Shown here: one piece after another, positions 1-6,900 of the stretch | Layout of the letters: each line of letters opens with the position of its first letter | How positions within the stretch are numbered: the first letter of the stretch is position 1 | Assembly: GCA_022361315.1 (NCBI GenBank) | Contig: JAKSBB010001115.1 | Span: 1-9,427, forward strand | Direction of reading: 5' to 3' | DNA: 9,427 nt | From: Desulfobacterales bacterium | GTDB lineage: Bacteria; Desulfobacterota; Desulfobacteria; Desulfobacterales; Desulfobacteraceae | The notes under the pieces: generated by a model | The model's database searches: none | Seen by the model: only the letters and a program-made list of their open reading frames with translations | What the model was told of the DNA's origin: nothing | Translations under genes and position numbers: made by a program

Positions 1-194
1 CGGGTGTCTTCCATCAGCCGTTCCACCTTTTTGTGATTGGCAATGGTATTGGCGCAGGAGGATTTGAGTTCGATTAAGGTGTCTTCCATTTCCCGGATCA
101 TGAGCTTGATCATTTTTTCAGGATCTTCGGCCTGGTCCAGCATGGAGTTGATATTGGAGTTAACAATGTCTTTGAATCTGGTAAAAATTCCCAT
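1..194 (-). CDS. pspA: Phage shock protein A (PspA/IM30 family), N-terminal part, truncated by window edge
   Basis: PspA is a peripheral inner-membrane coiled-coil protein of the PspA/Vipp1 (ESCRT-III-like) family. It stabilises damaged membranes and, in proteobacteria, binds and inhibits the activator PspF. Only the first 64 codons are present; the gene runs off the left edge. The translation starts MGIFTRFKDIVNSNINSMLD and continues through QAEDPEK, MIKLMIREMEDTL, and a Lys/Glu-rich helix. This matches the conserved PspA amphipathic helix a (about residues 2-19) and the start of the coiled coil. The ATG at 194-192 is preceded by AAGGAG (207-202) at 7-base spacing. Upstream lies a sigma-54 promoter, and the gene is divergent from pspF, as in the classical psp locus. 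Identity is very secure; the C-terminal part and any pspBC genes lie outside the window. Confidence 0.95.
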   Translation of the reverse strand, partial: MGIFTRFKDIVNSNINSMLDQAEDPEKMIKLMIREMEDTLIELKSSCANTIANHKKVERLMEDT

Positions 195-262
195 GGTTTG
201 TCTCCTTCATTGGGTTATGTGTATTTGTGTTCTGTGTTTCTATTCATTTGTGTATCTCTAAG

Positions 263-278
263 AGCAGAAAGTGTGCCA
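263..278 (-). promoter_or_regulatory. Sigma-54 (RpoN) promoter of pspA
   Basis: Read on the minus strand the element is TGGCACACTTTCTGCT. It matches the sigma-54 consensus TGGCACG-N4-TTGCW at all but two positions, with the invariant GG (-24) and GC (-12) at the right spacing. The start of transcription would be near 252, giving a leader of about 58 nt to the pspA ATG at 194. PspF-type activators act on exactly this promoter class, and a pspF gene lies directly upstream, which strongly supports the call. Confidence 0.88.
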
Positions 279-324
279 TTTGTGGTTTGGGGGTCAAATA
301 TCTTTTAATTGCAAGGGTTTAGCT

Positions 325-339
325 CGTTTGATTAAAACG
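325..339. promoter_or_regulatory. Inverted repeat, candidate PspF upstream activating site / autorepression operator
   Basis: CGTTT-GATTA-AAACG is a perfect 5-bp-arm inverted repeat. It is centred about 80 bp upstream of the predicted pspA start, within the range used by sigma-54 activators. It also overlaps the -35 hexamer of the predicted pspF promoter. In E. coli, PspF bound to its pspA upstream sites represses its own gene; this arrangement would allow the same. The repeat is short and no second site was recognised, so its assignment to PspF is inference from position. Confidence 0.45.
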
Positions 340-356
340 GCGGCATGTGGTATTAT
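328..356 (+). promoter_or_regulatory. Sigma-70-type promoter of pspF
   Basis: TTGATT (328-333) and TATTAT (351-356) are separated by exactly 17 bases, matching 4 of 6 and 5 of 6 consensus positions. Transcription would begin near 363, about 50 nt before the pspF ATG at 413. This excludes the possible GTG start at 347, which would lie upstream of the transcript. The -35 box lies inside the inverted repeat at 325-339. Confidence 0.6.
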
Positions 357-412
357 TCGCCAAAAATTGGTGTTTAACCCCATTTTTTCGGTTTTCGACC
401 AAAAGGAACTTC

Positions 413-1477
413 ATGACCTACACAGATGTTAATGACTCCCGGACCAAGCCGGTGTCCATGTCGGAGGCCCTCGGGCAGTCCGAAGCCTTTTTATCCTTCC
501 AGGAACAGATATCTCAGGTGGCCCCCATTGACCGGTCGGTGCTGATCCTGGGGGAGCGGGGGACGGGAAAGGAGCTGGCGGCAGCCCGCCTGCACTACCT
601 GTCGAAGCGGTGGCAGAAGCCTTTTGTTACTTTGAACTGTGCCGCCCTGACCCCGACGCTGATCGGCTCCGAGTTATTCGGCTATGAAAAGGGGGCATTT
701 ACCGGGGCCGGCACCCGGCAGATAGGCCGGTTCGAGCAGGCAGCCGACGGCACCCTTTTTCTGGACGAGATCGGCAACATCCCCATGGAGGTTCAGGAGA
801 AGATCCTGAGGGTGGTGGAATACGGCAGTTTTGAGCGGGTGGGGGCCTCCCGGCCCGTACAGGTGGATGTCCGTATCGTGGCGGCCGCCAATGTGGACTT
901 GTCCAAAATGTCCGCCGCCGGTAAGTTCAAACAGGATCTGCTGGACCGTCTCTCATTTGAGGTGATTTATGTGCCCCCCCTGCGGTTCCGCAAAGATGAT
1001 ATTCTGCTGCTGGCCAATCATTTTGCAGGGCGGATGGCCTTTGAACTGGGGTGGTCCGAAATGCCGGATTTGAGCGCGGAAGCCATTGATGCCCTTGAGG
1101 CCTACCACTGGCCGGGAAATGTCAGGGAGTTGAAAAACGTGATTGAGCGGGCGGTGTATAAAAGCAGGACCCCGGAGATCAGGAATATTTCTTTTGATCC
1201 CTTTTCATCGCCCTACGACAGTCTTCCCGGACCTGTGATGCCGGAAGTCCGGGGAGATGAACCGGTTAAGTCCGCTTCCCCACCACCTGAAACAGAAGGT
1301 GCCTTTCCGGAACAGGACCTCAGAGAGCAACCCTTGAAAGATGCTGTGGCATTGCTGGAAAAATACCGTCTGGTTTCCGCCCTTGAATCGGCCCGGTTCA
1401 ATCAGAAGAGCGCCGCCCGGAATCTTGGCCTGACCTATGACCAGTTCCGGGGCTTAAAGAAAAAGCATAAGCTTTGA
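413..1477 (+). CDS. pspF: PspF-type sigma-54-dependent transcriptional activator (AAA+ bacterial enhancer-binding protein)
   Basis: PspF is a cytoplasmic AAA+ ATPase that remodels sigma-54 RNA polymerase at the pspA promoter. From the ATG at 413 the protein has 354 residues (E. coli PspF is about 325). Motifs in order: Walker A GERGTGKE (47-54), sigma-54 contact loop GAFTGA (94-99), Walker B GTLFLDE (113-119), an arginine-rich segment PPLRFRKDD (188-196), and WPGNVREL (233-240). A proline/acid-rich linker (about 262-305) leads to a C-terminal Fis-type helix-turn-helix (about 320-352). The AAA+ domain begins almost at once, with no N-terminal receiver, GAF or PAS domain. That is the hallmark of PspF, whose activity is controlled in trans by PspA. 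The start at 413 is chosen because AAGGA (403-407) precedes it at 5-base spacing, homology begins shortly after it, and the promoter transcript starts after the upstream GTG at 347. The PPLRFR segment has Phe where many family members have Glu. Confidence 0.93.
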   Translation: MTYTDVNDSRTKPVSMSEALGQSEAFLSFQEQISQVAPIDRSVLILGERGTGKELAAARLHYLSKRWQKPFVTLNCAALTPTLIGSELFGYEKGAFTGAGTRQIGRFEQAADGTLFLDEIGNIPMEVQEKILRVVEYGSFERVGASRPVQVDVRIVAAANVDLSKMSAAGKFKQDLLDRLSFEVIYVPPLRFRKDDILLLANHFAGRMAFELGWSEMPDLSAEAIDALEAYHWPGNVRELKNVIERAVYKSRTPEIRNISFDPFSSPYDSLPGPVMPEVRGDEPVKSASPPPETEGAFPEQDLREQPLKDAVALLEKYRLVSALESARFNQKSAARNLGLTYDQFRGLKKKHKL

Positions 1478-1487
1478 AGCAGGGCCT

Positions 1488-3716
1488 TTAAATCCTGAAG
1501 TCCAGATTCTCCACATGGTCCAGGGGGTAGACCCCGTTGGGATTCACCAGGGGATACACCAGCTTCTGCCGGGGGTGAAGGGCATTTAAGTTAATGGTCG
1601 GGTTGAACTTCTGCAGCAGCCACAGGGGGATCTCCAGCTCATTGGCGCAGAGCATCCACAGGGTATCCCCGGATTTTACCTCATAGGTATCCGTGCCCGC
1701 CACAAAATAGGAATCGAAGAAATCCTCGATAATCTCCTGGTGATATTCGAACCGCTTCTCCTCAAAACGGTCCCATCCGGATTTGGGCAGGGGGAGCTTG
1801 ATGGCCTGGCCGATACTGATGGGCTTACCGTAGGTTAGACGATTTAAACTCCGGATCTTCTGGGTGGGGATGCCCAGCCAGTCGGCGTAATGCCCCAGGG
1901 TTTCCCCGGGAACCACATGGATTTCACCCAGGGTATAGGCTTTCTTCTCTGCCAGCTTGCGCACCTTGAGATCACTGGTGACCACCTGAAGGCTGGCGTC
2001 GGCCATGGCCTCCGGTTGTTTTGCCGGGGCTTCTGCCGGGGTTTCGGATGGAAATGCGGGAAAGGCTTCCACCGGGGTGTCGGGTATGGTGCTTACCGGT
2101 GGGGTCTCTTTTGCCGGAGCGGGCGCAGGTGTGACGGATGCCACTGCAGCTTTCGGCGCCAGTGTTTTTCCTGCAGGTTTTTCAGCGACAGGCTTCACTT
2201 TCATAGGTTTCGGAGGAACGGATTTCTTTGTCTTTGCCGTTTTTATCGGCGGAACCGGTTGCGTTTCAGGCGCTGCCGAAGCAACGGCTTGGGTCGTCTC
2301 TTTTGCCGGTGCCTTGGGTGTCTTGGATTTGGCCTGGGCATTTTTGGGGGGAGCCTTCTCACCAGGTGCAGGAATCCTCAGGGTCTGACCCACGTAAATG
2401 GTGGCCCGCCGGCTCAGGCCGTTGGCCATGATCAGGTCGTGGAGAGACACCTTGTGTGTCCGGGCGATGGCACCCGCCGTATCCCCCTTGGTCACCCGGT
2501 GGAATTTGCTTGGCTTCTGCTTGGTGTGGAGAATCCCGGCCATTGCCCGGGTGACGCGTTCATGGGTAAATCCTTTGGGCAGGCGGAGTTCATAGCCTTT
2601 GGGGATATATTTTCTCCTGTCGAATACAGGTTTGCGCAGGGCCGGGTTGAGCTTCTGGAGTTTTGCAAGGCTCAGGCCCAGGTTCTGCGCCAGCTGTTCG
2701 GCCGGTACGTAGCCGTCTACCTTGAACCGGGTGTATGTTACGGGCCGGTCCAGGCGGATATCCCCGAAGTAGCGGGTGTAGTTTTTGGCCACCTCCCGGG
2801 CGGCAAGGAATTCCGCGTAAAAATTTCTGGAGGCAAATTTGAAGGAACGGCTGCGGTAGCTGGTATATATTTTTGGATAAGCCTTATGCTTTTTTTTCGC
2901 CCGCTTCATACCGTTCAACCCGTGGTTGTATGCGGTGAGGGCCATGGACCAGTCCTTGAGTTCCCCGTAGTTCCGCTTGAGAAGCTTGGCCGCGGAATGG
3001 GTGGCAATAAAAGGGTCTCGCCGCTCATCCACCACATATCCGATTTTCATGTACAGCCGGCCGGTGCTCCGGGTGAACTGCCAGATGCCGGCAGCCCCGA
3101 ATTTGGAATAGGCCGCCACGTTAAAGGAGGACTCCACGCAGGGCAGATAGACCAGGTCTTCGGGCAGGCCGTAGGATTTGAATATTTTTTTGAATTCCGG
3201 CACCAGTGCCCCGGAACGAATCACACCCTCCATGAAATGACGCTTGAGTCCGGTCTGAATCCTGAGATTGTGGCTGGCACGCTTGAAAACCGATGGGCTC
3301 GGGTTGGCGCCGAAAAGGGCGGCAACCTTTTTTTCCTTGGCCGTTGCCGGTGCCTTGCCGGCGGCCAGCTTGGTCAGCACTGCCTTGTAATATTTAATGG
3401 CCTTTTTCTTTACCTTACGGTTCTGCTTGGCCGCCTTCCGGGAATTTTCCGGATTCAGCTTTACCACCCCGTAGATGATGGACAGGTCCCGGACATCGTG
3501 GACCACCCCCTCCCCCCTGGAGTATTTCGTAAAAATATCAATCCAGAAGTCCACATTGGGCTTGATGACCGGGTATACCGGGAAGTCATCCGGGACGGAA
3601 ACGGAAGGGACCTTGGTGGCAGCCGTTGCCGCCGGACTGAAGGTGAAGAACAATACGCCTGCACACAGGAGGCATATCATGCAGGTGCCAAAAACTCGCC
3701 TGGTCAATAAAAACAT
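1488..3716 (-). CDS. mltD: MltD-type membrane-bound/secreted lytic murein transglycosylase with LysM repeats
   Basis: This enzyme cleaves the glycan strand of peptidoglycan between MurNAc and GlcNAc, leaving 1,6-anhydro ends, and acts in the periplasm. The 742-residue protein has an N-terminal signal peptide (hydrophobic core about 8-27, cleavage near the AATAA stretch at 29-33). The helical region 35-160 is followed by an SLT/GH23 domain at about 165-275. The catalytic Glu is E195 in PCVESSFN, followed by GIWQF (210-214) and AYNHG (262-266). A LysM-like segment lies at about 335-380, then clear LysM domains at about 404-449, 598-642 and 676-722. A Pro/Ala/Lys-rich linker spans about 450-580. 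E. coli MltD is a lipoprotein of about 450 residues with two LysM domains. This protein is much longer, and I see no good lipobox (Leu precedes Cys18), so it is probably released or envelope-associated through its LysM domains. CGGAGA (3726-3721) precedes the ATG. The gene converges on pspF with a 10-bp gap. Confidence 0.9.
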   Translation of the reverse strand: MFLLTRRVFGTCMICLLCAGVLFFTFSPAATAATKVPSVSVPDDFPVYPVIKPNVDFWIDIFTKYSRGEGVVHDVRDLSIIYGVVKLNPENSRKAAKQNRKVKKKAIKYYKAVLTKLAAGKAPATAKEKKVAALFGANPSPSVFKRASHNLRIQTGLKRHFMEGVIRSGALVPEFKKIFKSYGLPEDLVYLPCVESSFNVAAYSKFGAAGIWQFTRSTGRLYMKIGYVVDERRDPFIATHSAAKLLKRNYGELKDWSMALTAYNHGLNGMKRAKKKHKAYPKIYTSYRSRSFKFASRNFYAEFLAAREVAKNYTRYFGDIRLDRPVTYTRFKVDGYVPAEQLAQNLGLSLAKLQKLNPALRKPVFDRRKYIPKGYELRLPKGFTHERVTRAMAGILHTKQKPSKFHRVTKGDTAGAIARTHKVSLHDLIMANGLSRRATIYVGQTLRIPAPGEKAPPKNAQAKSKTPKAPAKETTQAVASAAPETQPVPPIKTAKTKKSVPPKPMKVKPVAEKPAGKTLAPKAAVASVTPAPAPAKETPPVSTIPDTPVEAFPAFPSETPAEAPAKQPEAMADASLQVVTSDLKVRKLAEKKAYTLGEIHVVPGETLGHYADWLGIPTQKIRSLNRLTYGKPISIGQAIKLPLPKSGWDRFEEKRFEYHQEIIEDFFDSYFVAGTDTYEVKSGDTLWMLCANELEIPLWLLQKFNPTINLNALHPRQKLVYPLVNPNGVYPLDHVENLDFRI

Positions 3717-3758
3717 AGAATCTCCGGGTGTTGTCTCTTTCGCGCATGAACAGACACC

Positions 3759-3787
3759 AATCTACCATATCAATGTTTGATTTTGAA
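3759..3787 (-). promoter_or_regulatory. Weak candidate promoter of the mltD-like gene
   Basis: On the minus strand TTCAAA (3787-3782) and TAGATT (3764-3759) are 17 bases apart, each matching 4 of 6 sigma-70 consensus positions. Transcription would start near 3752, about 35 nt before the ATG. The match is weak; the spacing and the absence of a better alternative are the only support. Confidence 0.28.
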
Positions 3788-3855
3788 CAGGAAAGGGAAA
3801 TTGGTCGAAATATCGATTGTTATTTTTGATGGATTTGATGAAAAAAATTCACAAT

Positions 3856-3874
3856 AATCAGGGTTTCCCTGATT
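3856..3874. repeat. Perfect inverted repeat (8-bp arms, 3-bp loop), candidate operator or hairpin
   Basis: AATCAGGG-TTT-CCCTGATT is a perfect palindrome in the divergent gap between the transglycosylase gene and the RHS gene. On the plus strand it is not followed by a T-run. On the minus strand a run of seven Ts begins about nine bases after the stem, so it does not look like a normal intrinsic terminator for either gene. It ends on the predicted -35 box of the RHS promoter, which favours an operator for a dimeric regulator. No regulator gene is visible nearby. Confidence 0.5.
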
Positions 3875-3902
3875 GATTTAGACAATAGGCCGCTGGTATA
3901 GT
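3873..3902 (+). promoter_or_regulatory. Candidate sigma-70-type promoter of the RHS gene
   Basis: TTGATT (3873-3878) and TATAGT (3897-3902) are 18 bases apart, with 4 of 6 and 5 of 6 consensus matches. The -35 hexamer is the same as that predicted for pspF. A start near 3909 leaves a leader of about 40 nt before the ATG at 3950. The inverted repeat at 3856-3874 overlaps the first two bases of the -35 box, so a bound protein could block it. Confidence 0.4.
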
Positions 3903-3936
3903 TCAAACTTATTATTTCAAAATCGATTCCGCAGTC

Positions 3937-3942
3937 AAGGAG
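3937..3942 (+). promoter_or_regulatory. Ribosome binding site for the RHS gene start at 3950
   Basis: AAGGAG lies 7 bases before the ATG at 3950 and is the best Shine-Dalgarno match in the gap. A competing site, GGAGA at 3995-3999, lies 7 bases before a second in-frame ATG at 4007. The second start gives a shorter, more typical signal peptide (MKQSNCKK then a hydrophobic core). Both starts are credible and the sequence does not settle the choice. Confidence 0.55.
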
Positions 3943-3949
3943 ATCACTC

Positions 3950-6900
3950 ATGGCAATCTATTTCAGGGCCGATTCTTATGGGCACACTAGGTTCGGAGAT
4001 CCACAAATGAAACAATCAAACTGTAAAAAGATTGTTAGTATTCTGCTTTTTATCCTGCTGTTGGTTCTATACTCGCCATTACCCTCAACAAGCTATAGCG
4101 CAACGTGTGGGAATTATCCTTCAGCTGATACAAAAGAGACGATCGACAGAAGTATAGGAAGAAGAAATCACTATTATTATATGGGATCTTATAGCACATA
4201 CGAAGAGGCGACAGCAGTATTGAATATGAGTGCTGCATATTTTCAAAAAGATGTTGCCGGGGGGCGGCTTCATGCTAAATATCGCGATGATTATGTGTAT
4301 TATTCCTTTCAGTTCAACGATTGTAAAGCGTTACCCTCTGATCGTGATCATGGTGTTGATAAGAAAGAAGAAAAGCAGATGTGCGGCATTAATAAAGCCG
4401 GGGATCCAATAAATATAACTAATGGCAATCATTTTGAAGTAGAAACCGATTTGATCTTCAACTCCCCTTTTGGAGAATTATTATCATTTACAAGAATATA
4501 TAATAGTCAAAGCAATGATGATACAGCGATAGGGTCTAACTGGAATTTCAGTTTTAACGCCTTTCTTGATGCTAATTTTGATAATAATTCTATACTGCTC
4601 AAAATCACTGATGAATCAGGAAGGGGATTTTATTATCATGATAATGACAAAGACAACGAATTTGATGGGCTGTATTCCGTTGATTCAAAAGTTACAATTG
4701 GAGATGATAACAATTATATATGGAACAGGGATGGAACCGAGTATCACTTTGAAAATATCAGTGGTAAACTCCTTTCTATCAAAGATCGAAATGGTAATGT
4801 TAGAACCCTGACTTACAATTCAAGCTCAAGTCTTTTAAAAACGGTCACGGATCAGGTTTCAGGCAGAACGCTTACATTCAACTATAACGCAGAAAACAAG
4901 ATAGAAAGCATTTCAGGACCGGCAACAGGGGCTGTTCCCGATGGCATTTGGGTGGCCTACGATTACGACAGCAACGGTAACCTCATTCGTGTTACCTATG
5001 CAGATGACAACAACGGTTCAAATGCCTCTGGGTTTGAGTATCGCTATGAAGATCCAAATGACCCGAACAACATGACGGCCAAATATGATCTTGACGGCAA
5101 TCTACTTTCCACATGGTCTTATGATGATCAGGACCGGGCAATTGAAAATGTGACAAAGGACGGTAAAGGAGTATCCATAGATTATTCGGACCCGGAAAAT
5201 ATATCGGTTACGGATGCCTATGGCGTGTCCAATACCTTTCAAATTGCTGAGGTCGCTACACGTGAAAAAGTTGTCGGGAAAACAGGGGCCTCAAACTGTA
5301 ACACCTGCAGTTCAGGTATCATCCGGATCGAGTACGATTCGAAAAGCGGCTATCCCACGGAGCGGGAATACGCCAACGGCCGGATTGACCAATACGCCGA
5401 CTACGATACCCGCGGCAACCCCGGCAAATGGATTCAGGCGGCAGACAGTGATGAAGAAATCACCACTACCACAACCTGGCATCACGTGCTGTCCCAACCC
5501 CTTACCCGAATCATGCTGAGTGCCCTGGCAGACGATAGCAATCCAGACCGTACCCGGATCATCACCTGGGATTACGATGATCCCGCCGCAGAGGGCGATA
5601 CAGACACCCCCAATGAAAATCCCACAAATCTCATCCATCGGATGATTCTCAATGGATTTACCCATGATGCCGCAGGTGCCGTAACCCCCTTTGCGCAGGT
5701 GACATTGTATAAATACAACGACAAGGGGCAGGTCATTTCCGTGGACGGTCCTCTGGACGGGCAGGAGGATACCGTTTCCTTTGCTTATGACAGCGCCACA
5801 GGCGATCTGCTGTCGGTGACCCGTCCCCTGACAGGCGCGGTAACCTTTAGCTATGACGCCGCCGGCAACATGATTACGGCCACGGATGAAAACCAGGTTC
5901 AGACCACCTTCACCTATGACGGCAGGAACCGCCGGACATCATCCGCCGTTGAAGGGGCGGCGGAAACCCAAACCTTCACGGCAGCCGGCACCCCGAAGCT
6001 TATAACTGACCGGGCCGGGAGAACAAGGGAGTTATCCTACGATACAAAGGGATTGCTCCAGCGCCTCACAGATTCCTCCGGCAACTATCTCCTGTACACG
6101 CGGGATGAAAACGGCAATCCGGTCGAGGAATCCATTTACTCGGCAGCCGGCGTAAAGACCCTGTTCCGGGGATATGATTATGGGGATCCTTCTTCGGATG
6201 CCAGTCTTGCCCCGGGGAAACCGGCCAAGGCCCTGGCGAGGAACGCTGAGGATTCCGCCACCCTGGAGACCCTGTTCGCCTATGAACACGGTAACCTGGT
6301 GCAGGTCACGGACCCCATGTCCACCGTAAAAACATACACCTATGACCTCATGAACCGCCTGTCAGCCACCTCAGCGCAGCAGACGGACAGCATCACTGCT
6401 GATACCCTGTATGGCTATGACCACCACGGCAACCTTATCGGGGTGACGGACCCCGAAGGCCTGACCACCATTTATACCTGGGACGATGCCAGCCGCCTGA
6501 CGGCTGAAGTCTCTCCGGACAGGGGCACCATCCGCTATGTCTACGACACCGCAGGCAATCTGGTCTCCCGCACGGCCAATGACGGTACCGTGATCCGGTA
6601 TACCTGGGATGCCGAAGGACGGCGCACCGGTATCCAGTACGATGATGCCAGTGAAGATGTGCTGTTCTTTTACGACCAGGGCATAAACGGCAAGGGGCGC
6701 CTCACCGGTATAAGCCATGACGGGGATGCCTATGCCTTCAGCTATGATTCCATGGGGAATCTGGTAACGGCAGCCAGGACCACAGCAGCCACCACATTTA
6801 CCACCACCTACGCTTACGATGCTGCCGGTCTGCTCTCCACCATGACCTATCCGGACGGCAGAATCGTGACCTATGAACGGGACTCTGCCGGTAATGTGGC

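Noticed and set aside
37..261. Plus-strand ORF of 74 codons at the left end
   Set aside because: It is antisense to pspA and crosses the sigma-54 promoter leader, with no domain or ribosome site of its own.
285..320. Possible IHF site between the pspA promoter and the upstream palindrome
   Set aside because: The AT-rich stretch resembles the consensus only with two or more mismatches on either strand, which is not enough to call.
347..412. Upstream GTG start extending PspF by 22 residues
   Set aside because: The predicted promoter starts transcription near 363, after this codon. The extra residues resemble no PspF N-terminus, and a good ribosome site precedes the ATG at 413.
1890..3710. Long plus-strand ORF of 606 codons opposite the transglycosylase gene
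   Set aside because: It is exactly antisense to a gene with clear SLT and LysM motifs. Its translation is Cys/Arg/Gly-rich with no recognisable domain. It is open because of codon bias on the real strand.
3856..3874. Intrinsic terminator
   Set aside because: The stem is good, but no T-run directly follows on the plus strand and the minus-strand T-run is about nine bases away. It also lies upstream of both divergent genes, not after either.
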